A DNA stretch of 64,000 nucleotides from Cohnella rhizosphaerae (GTDB lineage Bacteria; Bacillota; Bacilli; Paenibacillales; Paenibacillaceae): contig NZ_JAPDIA010000008.1 in assembly GCF_029525575.1 (NCBI RefSeq), forward strand, positions 2,046,001-2,110,000. The letters run 5' to 3'. A program made the position numbers and the translations under genes. Shown one piece after another: positions 9,118 to 17,198 of the stretch (position 1 is its first letter; the number at the start of each line of letters is the position of its first letter). The notes under the pieces are model-generated. The model was not told the origin of the DNA. It did no database searches and saw nothing but the letters and a program-made list of their open reading frames with translations.

Positions 9118-10527
9118 ATGACTGCTTTGCCTCAAATCTATGTCGAACGGATCGCCGCCCTGCTGGGCGACGAGACCGGCGCGTTCCTGCGCAGCATGGA
9201 GGCGCCCCGCTCGTACGGGCTCCGCCTCCATACGCCCAAGCTCTCTGCGGCGAACGGCGAACCGGCGATGCGATCGCTCACGTCCCGGTTCGGCCTTGCC
9301 CCCGTGCCCTGGTGCGGGACGGGCTTCGCTTACGATGGCGATACCCGTCCCGGCAAGCATCCGTATCACCATGCCGGACTTTATTATATTCAGGAGCCCA
9401 GCGCCATGATCGCCGCGGAGCTGCTCGATCCGCAGCCCGGCGACGTCGTGCTGGACCTGGCGGCGGCGCCGGGCGGCAAGACGACGCAGATCGCCGCCAA
9501 GCTGAAAGGCGAGGGGCTGCTCGTCGCCAACGAGATTCATCCGGGGCGCGCGCGCGTTTTGTCCGAGAACGTCGAGCGGCTCGGCATCGCCAACGCCGTC
9601 GTCGTGCAGGCGACGCCGGGCGAGCTCGCGGCGCGTCTGCCCGAAGCCTTCGACAAGATCATGCTCGACGCGCCTTGCTCCGGCGAAGGCATGTTCCGCA
9701 AGGAGCCCGAAGCTTGCGCAGAATGGTCCGTCGAAGCGGTCGCGATGTGCGCCGCCCGGCAGCGGGACATCCTGCCAGACGCCGCCGCCATGCTGAAGCC
9801 GGGCGGCAGGCTCGTCTACGCCACCTGCACGTTCAACCGCGAGGAGAACGAGGAGACGATCGCCTGGTTTTTGGCGGCGCATCCCGCATTCAGGCTCGTC
9901 GCGATGAAGCGGATGTGGCCGCATCGCGGAGAAGGAGAAGGGCACTTCGCAGCCGTGCTTGAAAAAGAGGGACTCCCGGCGGTCGATTCCGATCTTCCGT
10001 CCAAGCGGCGCGCCAAAGGCGGCAAATCGCCGCGGCCGGACGTCGCCGGCGCGGTCTCCGCGCTCAAGCTGTACGAAGCGTTCGCCGCGCGCGCGCTGCC
10101 GGGATACGCGCTTCCTGCATCCGGCGTACCGCTGCTGTTCGGCGAGTCGCTATATTGGTATCCGCAGCCCGCCGGCTCGCCGCTTCCGGCCGCGTCGCTT
10201 GACGGCTTGCGGACGCATCGTCCCGGCCTTCACCTGGGCGACGTCAAGAAGGGCCGCTTCGAGCCGGCCCATGCGCTGGCGCATGCCGTATGTGCCGGGG
10301 ATGCCGCGCTGATCCGCGATTACCCGGCCGACAGCGCGGCGGTGTCGGCTTATCTGCGCGGCGAGGCGTTGTTCGACGACCAGAGCCAGAGCGAGCAGGG
10401 CGATCGGGAAGGCCGGCCTGCCCAGGGCTGGGGGCTTCTGTGCGCGGACGGCTATCCGCTCGGCTGGTTCAAAGCCAGCGGCGGCCAGCTCAAAAATCAT
10501 TATCCCAAAGGTCTGCGAACGAACTGA
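9118..10527 (+). CDS. RsmF-type rRNA cytosine-C5 methyltransferase (copy 1)
   Basis: A 469-residue NOL1/NOP2/Sun-family m5C methyltransferase. The AdoMet-binding motif LDLAAAPGGKT is near residue 112, the release cysteine is in APCSGEGMFRKE near 185, and the catalytic cysteine is in TCTFNREENE near 236. A C-terminal extension resembles the RsmF/PUA-like RNA-binding region. The ATG at 9118 follows AAGGAG, which overlaps the stop of the diguanylate cyclase gene, so the two are translationally linked. A paralogue lies at 12659-14320 on the other strand. The exact target cytosine cannot be read from sequence. Confidence 0.88.
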   Translation: MTALPQIYVERIAALLGDETGAFLRSMEAPRSYGLRLHTPKLSAANGEPAMRSLTSRFGLAPVPWCGTGFAYDGDTRPGKHPYHHAGLYYIQEPSAMIAAELLDPQPGDVVLDLAAAPGGKTTQIAAKLKGEGLLVANEIHPGRARVLSENVERLGIANAVVVQATPGELAARLPEAFDKIMLDAPCSGEGMFRKEPEACAEWSVEAVAMCAARQRDILPDAAAMLKPGGRLVYATCTFNREENEETIAWFLAAHPAFRLVAMKRMWPHRGEGEGHFAAVLEKEGLPAVDSDLPSKRRAKGGKSPRPDVAGAVSALKLYEAFAARALPGYALPASGVPLLFGESLYWYPQPAGSPLPAASLDGLRTHRPGLHLGDVKKGRFEPAHALAHAVCAGDAALIRDYPADSAAVSAYLRGEALFDDQSQSEQGDREGRPAQGWGLLCADGYPLGWFKASGGQLKNHYPKGLRTN

Positions 10528-10610
10528 AGCGAGCGCCGGCTTCGCACCGGCCGGTCTGCGCCCAAAATGAAGGAAACCGGGCATCTGTCCAATCCGCTCC
10601 GGGACTTTGT

Positions 10611-10619
10611 CATACTATA
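10611..10619 (+). promoter_or_regulatory. Possible sporulation-sigma -10 element
   Basis: CATACTATA matches the -10 core shared by the sporulation sigma factors E, G and K (CATAnnnTA). It lies 89 bp upstream of a YjcZ-type sporulation gene. No clear -35 element is visible at the usual distance, so the assignment to one sigma factor is open. Confidence 0.35.
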
Positions 10620-10707
10620 CATTAGTCCGAGCGGCGAAGCGGCCTACGGGAACGAAGTTCCGGCCGCCCCCTCGGTGACCCGACTGAATGACAAAGGAGG
10701 AATTCGC

Positions 10708-10800
10708 ATGTCCGGTGTTGCAGGTGCATATGGTTCGTCCGCTGCGTTCGTTCTGGTGCTTTTCATACTGCTCGTCATTATCCTTCGTGCAGGCTTCTAA
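10708..10800 (+). CDS. YjcZ-family small sporulation protein
   Basis: A 30-residue protein, MSGVAGAYGSSAAF followed by the hydrophobic VLVLFILLVIILRAGF. This is the pattern of YjcZ-family sporulation proteins: a Gly/Tyr/Ser-rich start and one membrane helix. The ATG at 10708 is preceded by a strong AAAGGAGG (10693-10700) at ideal spacing, and a rho-independent terminator follows 24 bp after the stop. A longer in-frame reading from 10567 lacks a ribosome site and is not preferred. Confidence 0.85.
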   Translation: MSGVAGAYGSSAAFVLVLFILLVIILRAGF

Positions 10801-10823
10801 TTGTCAAGCCGCTCGGCAACGCC

Positions 10824-10850
10824 AAAAGCCGGCCCTCGGGCCGGCTTTTT
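10824..10850 (+). terminator. Rho-independent terminator after the YjcZ gene
   Basis: The stem GCCGGCCC / GGGCCGGC (10828-10835 with 10838-10845) has a two-base loop, four As before and five Ts after. Confidence 0.85.
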
Positions 10851-10858
10851 CGCGTATG

Positions 10859-10895
10859 GCGCCAATCGCCGCTTGACCTTAAGCGCCATTGGCGC
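10859..10895. repeat. Imperfect inverted repeat at the 3' end of the HAD gene
   Basis: GCGCCAAT (10859-10866) pairs with ATTGGCGC (10888-10895), with a further CGCTT/AAGCG inside. It lies between convergent genes and has no T-tract. A third related element, TTGGCGCC, occurs at the end of the HAD coding region. Confidence 0.55.
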
Positions 10896-10911
10896 AAACC
10901 GTCGCCAGCCT

Positions 10912-11715
10912 TTAGCGCGTTGGCGCCGCTGCCAGGCAGGCTTCAAGCACGAGCGCGACGCCGTCTTCGTTGTTCGTCGCCGTCACCGCGTCCGCGACGG
11001 CCTTGACCTCTGGCGGGGAATTACCCATCGCCACCCCGTATCCCGCATATTGCAGCATGCCGATATCGTTGAAATAATTGCCGACGGCAAGCACGTTTTC
11101 CCGCGGGATCGCCCGCTTTTCCGCCCACTGCCCGAGCGCTGTTCCTTTAGAGGCTTCCCTGTGCTGAAGATCGATAAAGTAATCCCCGCTGCGAATCGTC
11201 TGCAGCTCGTGGCGCCAATCCCGCCAATGCGCCTCCAGCTCGTCCAGGTCGGCTTTTGGCGCGAAAATCGATATTTTGACGGTCCGCTCGGGGAACAGGT
11301 CCTCCCGCGATCGCAGGATCGGCTCCGCCAGCATGTTCGCGTACATAGCCGAAGTGTCCTCGCTCAAGCGCTCCACGTAAATATCGAAAGCCGTATTCAG
11401 ATCGAAGTGAATGCCGCGCTCCCTGCACAGATCCAGGTAGCGCGCCGTCTCGTCCGCGCCGATCGGCGACTCCCGCAAAATTTCCCGCGAATCGCCATCC
11501 ACGATCGAAGCGCCGTTGTGCGTGATGACCGTTCCGGACAAGCCCAGCTGCGCGAGTACCGACAGCGCGCTCGCCGAGCCTCTGCCGGTGCAGAGGACGA
11601 TCTCGGCGCCCGCCGACGCAGCAGCGGTTACCGCCCGCTTCACCCTCGGCGTCAATTCGTGGTCGTCGTTCAGCAGCGTCCCGTCGATGTCCAGTGCGAT
11701 CAGCTTGTATTTCAT
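10912..11715 (-). CDS. Cof-type HAD-superfamily phosphatase
   Basis: A 267-residue HAD hydrolase. Motif I is ALDIDGTLL at the N-terminus (nucleophile and acid/base Asp), motif II is CTGRG, and motif IV is the GNYFNDIGML region with a nearby Lys in REASKGTAL. The large alpha/beta cap between motifs II and III places it in the Cof (type IIB) group, which acts on sugar phosphates or phosphorylated cofactors. The ATG at 11715 has GGAGG upstream and overlaps the stop of the pseudouridine synthase gene (ATGA), so the two are coupled. The actual substrate is unknown. Confidence 0.85.
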   Translation of the reverse strand: MKYKLIALDIDGTLLNDDHELTPRVKRAVTAAASAGAEIVLCTGRGSASALSVLAQLGLSGTVITHNGASIVDGDSREILRESPIGADETARYLDLCRERGIHFDLNTAFDIYVERLSEDTSAMYANMLAEPILRSREDLFPERTVKISIFAPKADLDELEAHWRDWRHELQTIRSGDYFIDLQHREASKGTALGQWAEKRAIPRENVLAVGNYFNDIGMLQYAGYGVAMGNSPPEVKAVADAVTATNNEDGVALVLEACLAAAPTR

Positions 11716-12623
11716 TGCGCACGATCCTCCGTTTTCTTGGAGCTGCGCAAGGTCTCGAGCTCGTCCTCGGTCAATTCCCGCCACTCGCCCGGCGCCAGCG
11801 ATTCGTCGAGCGGCAGCGGTCCCATCTCGCTTCTGCGCAAATACAGCACCTTTTTGCCGACCGCTTCGAACATGCGCTTCACCTGATGGTATTTCCCTTC
11901 CGCGATCGTCAGTTCGATCCAGCTGAGCGTCTCGCCCGCGTCGACCGCTTCCCGCCAGTTCGTCCGGTTCGCCCGCAGCGCGGGAAACGTATCGAGCCGC
12001 TCGACAGCCTTGGCCATCGAAAAAGCAGGCACCTCCCGCGTTGCCTCCACGCCGGCATGCTCGGCCGCTTCGGCTCCGTCAGTCGTTCCCCCTGACGCGC
12101 TCCCTTCTACGCGAAGCGCGGCCGGCAACGTCACGTAGCCGTCGTCGAGCGTCACGCCCGTAGCGAAGGTCGCGATATCCGCCGAGCCGACGAGGCCGGC
12201 TACGAGCGCCTGATAGGTCTTGGGCACATGCTTGCGCGGAGACAACAGATCGTGCGACAGCTTGCCGTCGTTCGTGAGCAGCAGCAGCCCCTCCGTGTCT
12301 TTGTCCAACCGCCCCACCGGAAAAGGCGAAAACACGCGAAGCGCCTCCGGAAGCAGCTCCAGCACCGTCCGCTCGCGATTGTCCTCGGTGGCGGACACGA
12401 AGCCTGCCGGCTTGTGAAGCATGACGTACACCGTATCGCGATAAACGATACGCTCGCCCTCCAGCGCGACCTCGTCCGCATGGGGGTCGATCTGCATGCC
12501 CGGATCTTTGACGCGAATGCCGTTGACGGTCACCGCGCCTTGTCTGACGAGCGACTTCAAACCGCTTCGCGTGCCGTACCCGAGGTTCCCGAGCATTTTG
12601 TCGAGTCTCATTTTCGTTTTCAT
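11712..12623 (-). CDS. RsuA/RluB-family pseudouridine synthase
   Basis: A 303-residue enzyme that isomerises a specific uridine in rRNA. Residues 5-50 form an S4 RNA-binding domain. The catalytic motif is GRLDKDTEGLLLLTNDG with the nucleophilic Asp at 107, and KYHQVKRMFEAVGKKV is the conserved C-terminal block. A Gly/Ala/Glu-rich insertion near residues 175-200 (GSASGGTTDGAEAAEHAG) is longer than usual. Stop and next start overlap as ATGA. The upstream gene is also an rRNA-modifying enzyme, so this is a small RNA-modification operon. Whether the target is 16S or 23S rRNA is not decided. Confidence 0.88.
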   Translation of the reverse strand: MKTKMRLDKMLGNLGYGTRSGLKSLVRQGAVTVNGIRVKDPGMQIDPHADEVALEGERIVYRDTVYVMLHKPAGFVSATEDNRERTVLELLPEALRVFSPFPVGRLDKDTEGLLLLTNDGKLSHDLLSPRKHVPKTYQALVAGLVGSADIATFATGVTLDDGYVTLPAALRVEGSASGGTTDGAEAAEHAGVEATREVPAFSMAKAVERLDTFPALRANRTNWREAVDAGETLSWIELTIAEGKYHQVKRMFEAVGKKVLYLRRSEMGPLPLDESLAPGEWRELTEDELETLRSSKKTEDRAQ

Positions 12624-12658
12624 GGCTTCTCCTTCTTTCCTTCAGGAAAAGGAATCGG

Positions 12659-14320
12659 CTACACCTGACGCCAGCCCGGCAGCAGCTCGTTTTTCAGCGT
12701 CGCTCCGTCCCATCGGCCCCATCCGAGCGGGCAGCCGTCCAGACAGACCAGCGTCCACCCCCGCATGCGCGAGGGCTCGCCGTCCGGTCCGGTTATCATT
12801 TGCGGATCCGGCTGAAGCGTTTCGCCCTTTAAATACCGAATCGCGCGCTCGTCGTCTCCGCGCAGCCGCAGACAAAGCGCGGCCTGGCCGAACTTCAGTC
12901 CCATCGCAAGCGCCTGGGAAGGCTCGAACCGGTGCTTCGTCGCCCGGCCGAGCAGCAAGCCTTCGCGCACGAGCCGCAGCCCCTGCATATTCCCGGCCAG
13001 CTCGGATACCGCGTACACGTAATCGCCCTTGATCCGGATCTTACCCGGCGGCTCCCAGCCGTGCAGGCTTTCCCGCACGAATGCGTCATAACGTTCGAGC
13101 GCATCGGCATCGCCGCCCGTCCGTTCCCGGCCGCCAGCCGGACTTCCGCGGCCTGCCGCTTCGGCCCCGCCGCGATCCGTTCGGTTACGCTTGCCTCGCT
13201 TCGCGCTCTTAAGCGAACCGCCGCCTGCCGCATTTTCGTTCGCCTTCGGCCTTTCCGGCGCTTCCGCCCCGGCCGAGGCGCGCGCGGATGCCGGTCCGTT
13301 CGCCGTCTCGCTTTCCGCTCCCTCCGCGCCGGCCCGTTGGAGCAGCGCGGCAAAATGGCCTTCGCCGCGCACCCGATGCGGCCAGAGCCTGATCGTGCCG
13401 GCCAAGGTCGCGGCGCGCGCTTGACCGAGCGCAGAGACCTCTTCGGGCGTCAGCCATTCGGGCCGTCCCGGCGCAAAACCCCATTCGGCCGGCCAGCGCG
13501 TCGCCACGATGCCGAACTCCGGATGCGCGGCCAAAAAGCGCGCGATCGTCCCCTCGTTCTCCACCGGCGAAAACGTACAGGTGGAGTAGACAAGGCGCCC
13601 GCCCGGCGCAACCAGCTTGGCTGCTTCCTTCATAATATCGTCCTGCATGGCCGCATATCTGGCCGGCGATTCCGCGTCCCACTGCCGGACCATGTCCTCG
13701 TCCTTGCGGAACATGCCTTCGCCGGAGCACGGCGCATCGACGAGCACGCGGTCGAACGTCGCGCCGAACGCGGACGCCAGCTTCGCGGGCGATTCATTCG
13801 TGACGACGGCGCCGCGGACGCCAGCCCGTTCGATGTTTTTGGCCAGCGCCTTGGTGCGCTCCGTCGCCAGATCGTTCGTCACGAGCAAGCCCGTGCCGCG
13901 CAGCTTGGCGGCCAACTGCGTCGACTTGCCGCCCGGCGCGGCGCACAAATCGAGGACGCGCTGTCCGGGCTGCGGATCGAGCAGCTCGGCGGGCAGCATC
14001 GCGCTCGGCTCCTGAATGTAATAGAGGCCGGCGTAGTAATAGGGATGCTTGCCGGGACGCTCCGTCTCGTCCGTATAATAAGCGCCTTCCGCCCAGGCCA
14101 CGGGGTCTCTGCCGCGGACGAACGACCGTCCCGCCTGAGGTCCGTCGTTTTCTTCGTCCCCGCCCTTTTTTTCGGCACCGTCCGCTTCGCCAGGCTCGTC
14201 CTTCAGCGCGTTCAGACGGAGCGCCGTCCGCTTAGGCTCGCCGTAGCTGGCCAGAAACGCCTCGGCCTCTTCGCCCAGCAGCTCGCGCATCATCGTTACG
14301 TATTCCTTCGGGAGCGCCAT
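12659..14320 (-). CDS. RsmF-type rRNA cytosine-C5 methyltransferase (copy 2)
   Basis: About 553 residues, a paralogue of the enzyme at 9118-10527. It has the AdoMet motif LDLCAAPGGKS, the cysteine motif APCSGEGMFRKDED near residue 196, and the catalytic motif TCTFSPVENE. It differs by two low-complexity insertions: an acidic EKKGGDEENDG stretch near residue 55 and a long Ala/Gly/Arg/Lys-rich linker (SAKRGKRNRTDRGG) before the C-terminal RNA-binding domain. The ATG at 14320 is preceded by AAGGAGG; longer readings run into a dispersed repeat. It is followed 35 bp later by the pseudouridine synthase gene. Confidence 0.88.
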   Translation of the reverse strand: MALPKEYVTMMRELLGEEAEAFLASYGEPKRTALRLNALKDEPGEADGAEKKGGDEENDGPQAGRSFVRGRDPVAWAEGAYYTDETERPGKHPYYYAGLYYIQEPSAMLPAELLDPQPGQRVLDLCAAPGGKSTQLAAKLRGTGLLVTNDLATERTKALAKNIERAGVRGAVVTNESPAKLASAFGATFDRVLVDAPCSGEGMFRKDEDMVRQWDAESPARYAAMQDDIMKEAAKLVAPGGRLVYSTCTFSPVENEGTIARFLAAHPEFGIVATRWPAEWGFAPGRPEWLTPEEVSALGQARAATLAGTIRLWPHRVRGEGHFAALLQRAGAEGAESETANGPASARASAGAEAPERPKANENAAGGGSLKSAKRGKRNRTDRGGAEAAGRGSPAGGRERTGGDADALERYDAFVRESLHGWEPPGKIRIKGDYVYAVSELAGNMQGLRLVREGLLLGRATKHRFEPSQALAMGLKFGQAALCLRLRGDDERAIRYLKGETLQPDPQMITGPDGEPSRMRGWTLVCLDGCPLGWGRWDGATLKNELLPGWRQV

Positions 14321-14383
14321 TCCCGCCTCCTTCTCTCCGCCTGCCGGAGCCCCATATCCGTCGCTTTCCGTATAAAAAACCGC

Positions 14384-14632
14384 CTGCAGCCTTTCTGGTT
14401 TGCGCATTAGCGCGAAGAAGAAGGACCGGGAAGCCGTTATTCTCGATCTTATCGCGATTTGCTCGCCGCTCGAAGACACGGAGGCCGCTATTGCCGAATG
14501 GCCGGCCCTGTTTAGCCTTGATCCGGGGTAATAGCGTCCCTCCAGTCCGATATCAATCGCGATTGGACCGATTTTGACGAGAAAGCGTCTCCTGAGTCCG
14601 ATGTCCGCTATCCGATTTGCGTTCAACTGTTC
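14384..14632. repeat. Dispersed intergenic repeat, copy A
   Basis: About 250 bp upstream of the minus-strand methyltransferase gene aligns along its whole length with 18857-19121. Shared landmarks in the same order are GCAGCCTTT, TTTGCGCA, GCGATTTGC, GAGGCC..TATTG, TTTAGCC, CCAGTCCG, a CGC.ATTG.ACCG block, and AGCGTC then GAGTCC. Divergence is considerable (perhaps a third of positions). No long frame is shared, so it is noncoding. The stretch 14321-14862 has no gene; the remainder contains only a probable terminator. Confidence 0.75.
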
Positions 14633-14693
14633 GCTGCAGTCCTCTTTGCCCACCGCATACCTTCGCGCCGATCCATGACCTGACCCGCAGATG

Positions 14694-14741
14694 AAAAAAA
14701 AGAGAGCCCCCGGTCGCCAGTCAGCCGGCCCGAACGCTCTT
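14694..14741 (-). terminator. Probable terminator downstream of relQ
   Basis: Reading the minus strand, AGAGC pairs with GCTCT and CCGG with CCGG across an internal loop, followed by eight Ts. The stem is imperfect but the U-tract is strong. It lies about 120 bp after the relQ stop. Confidence 0.5.
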
Positions 14742-14862
14742 AACGCCTCGCTTGGCTTTGGACGGCCGCGGCTAGCGGACTGCCTGCCGTCAACCTTGCA
14801 GCGGGAAGCCTGCTCCGACGATGCGGCTGTCTAACGCAGGCCGCAGTCCATCCGCCGCAGCC

Positions 14863-15669
14863 TTATTGGCTGCTGTTACTCTTGCCCGCCCGGGCGAGCG
14901 CGGCCTGGATCTCCTGGGACAGCTCCGCCAGCGCCCACATGTCCTCCTGCTCCCACAGCTCGTTGAACCGCAGCTGGAACTGCGCGGCTTCGCGGACGCG
15001 GCGGAAAAAGTACAATCCTTGAATATCGTTAAGCACCTTGCGCACGATGCCCGACTTCTCCTCGAAGTCCTGCTGGGCGTCGACGATCTCCTGGCGGATG
15101 CTCGACATCTCGCGGTCGAGGGCGAAGGCGGCTTCGGACGCCTTGCGCAGGCGCTCCCGCACGTGCTCCGGCAGCTGCTCGCGGTATTTGTAGTTCAGCG
15201 AATGCTCGATCGTCGCCCAAAAATTCATGGCGAGCGTGCGGATCTGAATCTCCGCCAGCACCGGCATCGAGCCGAGCGACGTCTGCACCGGATATTCGAC
15301 GATGATGTGGTAGCTGCGGTAGCCGCTGTCTTTAAAGTTCGTAATGTAGTCCTTCTCGTATACGAGCCGCAGATCCTTGCGGATGCGGATCATGTCCGCC
15401 ACGCGGTGAATGTCCTCCACGAACTGGCACATGATGCGAATGCCCGCGATATCCTCGATGCCCGTCTCGATCTGGTCTATCGGGACGCTGAGCCGCTTCG
15501 CCTTTTCCAGGATGCTCGAGATCCGCTTGACCCTGCCGGTCACGAATTCGATCGGCGCGTATTCGTCGCGGGCCTTCAGCTCGGTACGCAGCGACTTCAG
15601 CTTGATCTTAAGCTCTTCTACGGCCTGCTGGTAAGGCAATAGGAACTTGCTCCAGTCTCTTCCGTCCAT
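14863..15669 (-). CDS. relQ: RelQ-type small alarmone synthetase
   Basis: A 268-residue single-domain (p)ppGpp synthetase close to Bacillus YjbM/SasB: MDGRDWSKFLLPYQQAVEELK, then PIEFVTGRVKRISSILEKAKR, GYRSYHIIVEYP and EIQIRTLAMNFWATIEHSLNYKYR. It transfers pyrophosphate from ATP to GDP or GTP; family members work as tetramers. It lacks the HD, TGS and ACT domains found in the long Rel at 57966-60158. The start at 15669 matches the YjbM N-terminus and has AGGAAAGG upstream; an earlier ATG in frame sits too close to that site. The C-terminus is about 50 residues longer than YjbM, with a coiled-coil look. Confidence 0.93.
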   Translation of the reverse strand: MDGRDWSKFLLPYQQAVEELKIKLKSLRTELKARDEYAPIEFVTGRVKRISSILEKAKRLSVPIDQIETGIEDIAGIRIMCQFVEDIHRVADMIRIRKDLRLVYEKDYITNFKDSGYRSYHIIVEYPVQTSLGSMPVLAEIQIRTLAMNFWATIEHSLNYKYREQLPEHVRERLRKASEAAFALDREMSSIRQEIVDAQQDFEEKSGIVRKVLNDIQGLYFFRRVREAAQFQLRFNELWEQEDMWALAELSQEIQAALARAGKSNSSQ

Positions 15670-15742
15670 ACGTCTACGCATCCTTTCCTGCCGCATTGCC
15701 GCGCTATCGTGATCCTTGCGAACGGATGCCTTCCTGCCGCGC

Positions 15743-16849
15743 TCAGCGCCGGTGATCGGCGCCGACCGCCTGCGTGATCCGGGTGAAACCGTCCTGCTTA
15801 AGCAGGCGCTTTAACCCTCCCGCGATCTCCTTGGCGACCCCCGGGCCTTTGTAAATGAGGGACGTGTATACTTCCACCAAAGACGCGCCGGCGCGGATCT
15901 TGTCATAGGCGTCCCTGGCCGTGAATATGCCGCCCGAGCCGACGATCGGCAGCCGGCCTTCGGTCAAGCGGTACAGGGAGCGGATCACTTCGGTGGAGCG
16001 CTGCGTGAGCGGGCGGCCGCTTAGACCGCCCGTCTCGGACTTGTTCAGGTGCGTGAGTCCGTCCCGGCCGATCGTCGTATTGGTGGCGATGATGCCGGAG
16101 ATGCCGCTCTCCACAATCGCTTGCGCCATATAGGACAGCTGCTCCTCGTCGTTGTCCGGCGCGAGCTTGACGAGGATCGGCTTCGGCAGTTCGCCGTGCG
16201 CGGCGGCCTGCTGCTCCATCTCTTCCTTGACCGCGGCCAGCAGGTCCCGCAGCTCGTCGCCGTGCTGAAGCGCCCGGAGGTCCGGCGTATTGGGCGAGCT
16301 GATGTTGACGACGAACAGGTCGCCGTACGGGTAAAGCTTGGCGATGCAAGCCCGGTAATCGGAAGCCGCCTCTTCGTTCGGCGTCGTCTTGTTCTTGCCG
16401 ATGTTCACCGCCAAGGGGACCTTGCGCTTGCCGAGCCGCGCGAGCCGGGCAGCCATCGCGTCGGCCCCTTCGTTGTTGAAGCCCATCCGGTTGATCAGCG
16501 CTTCGTCCGGCGGGAGCCGGAACAAGCGGGGACGATCGTTGCCCGGCTGCCCCTTCGGCGTCACGGTGCCGACCTCGAGGAACGACAGGCCGACGCTGCC
16601 GAAGCCTCTGACGGCCTTCGCGTTCTTGTCGAGTCCCGCGGCGAGTCCGACGGGGTGGCGGAACCGGAAGCCGAGCAGATCGACCGCCAGCTCCGGCGAA
16701 TCCGGGACGCCCCATATGCCGGACAACAGCGCCGGCACGCCCGGAATCCGCGAGGCGGCGCCCATGCCGTCAACGACGAGGTGATGCGCATCCTCCGGAT
16801 CCATTTTGAAAAACAGCGGTTTAACCCACTTATACAAGCGTTTCAGCAT
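15743..16849 (-). CDS. pyrD: Dihydroorotate dehydrogenase, class 2 (quinone)
   Basis: About 368 residues. It oxidises dihydroorotate to orotate in pyrimidine synthesis, using FMN and membrane quinone. Class 2 features are the N-terminal amphipathic membrane-docking helices (LYKWVKPLFFKMDPEDAHHLV), GLAAGLDKNAK, INRMGFNNEG, and the catalytic-serine motif NISSPNTPDLR. FMN/phosphate binding is visible in NTTIGRDG and VGSGGIF. The start at 16849 aligns with family N-termini but its AAAGG is very close; in-frame ATGs lie upstream at 16870 and 16882 as well. Gene choice certain, start uncertain. Confidence 0.9.
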   Translation of the reverse strand: MLKRLYKWVKPLFFKMDPEDAHHLVVDGMGAASRIPGVPALLSGIWGVPDSPELAVDLLGFRFRHPVGLAAGLDKNAKAVRGFGSVGLSFLEVGTVTPKGQPGNDRPRLFRLPPDEALINRMGFNNEGADAMAARLARLGKRKVPLAVNIGKNKTTPNEEAASDYRACIAKLYPYGDLFVVNISSPNTPDLRALQHGDELRDLLAAVKEEMEQQAAAHGELPKPILVKLAPDNDEEQLSYMAQAIVESGISGIIATNTTIGRDGLTHLNKSETGGLSGRPLTQRSTEVIRSLYRLTEGRLPIVGSGGIFTARDAYDKIRAGASLVEVYTSLIYKGPGVAKEIAGGLKRLLKQDGFTRITQAVGADHRR

Positions 16850-17032
16850 CCTTTCAAATCGCGGCGCCATCGGTTGCCGCATAAAACCCTCGCGTACCAG
16901 TTTAGCCTTTTCTGCGCCAAAAGAAAAGGGAATATCGCCCCCGGCAGGCTGCCGTTTCATCTGGCGTTTTAAAGATCAAGCGTTTACAATAGTAGCATAT
17001 GCCGATTATGTAAAACGGAAAGGTTGGTTCCC

Positions 17033-17177
17033 ATGAGCGCGCCAAAAAAAACAAGCACCGATTCACCGCAAACCAGAGACCAAGGAGCAGGTCAACAAGC
17101 GCGGCATTATTATCGCGGGTACCGTATTCGGCGTCATCGTCATCGCGGTGGCCGTCCTCCTGATCGTCAATCCGTAG
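17033..17177 (+). CDS. 47-residue single-pass membrane protein, frame broken once
   Basis: ATG at 17033 with GGAAAGG upstream starts MSAPKK; the A8 run at 17044-17051 then changes frame. Removing one A gives QAPIHRKPETKEQVNKRG followed by a clean membrane helix (IIIAGTVFGVIVIAVAVLLIV) and the end NP at TAG 17175-17177. The hydrophilic, basic N-terminus plus one C-terminal helix looks like a real tail-anchored small protein. I do not recognise a family. It converges with the transpeptidase gene 21 bp away. Without the repair the frame gives meaningless Arg/His-rich sequence. Confidence 0.6.
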
Positions 17178-17198
17178 CCGGCCTGGCGGGCATCCGGT

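Noticed and set aside
14321..14653. N-terminal extension of the second RsmF-type enzyme
   Set aside because: The extra 111 residues come from the dispersed repeat; the ATG at 14320 has a strong ribosome site and matches the paralogue start.
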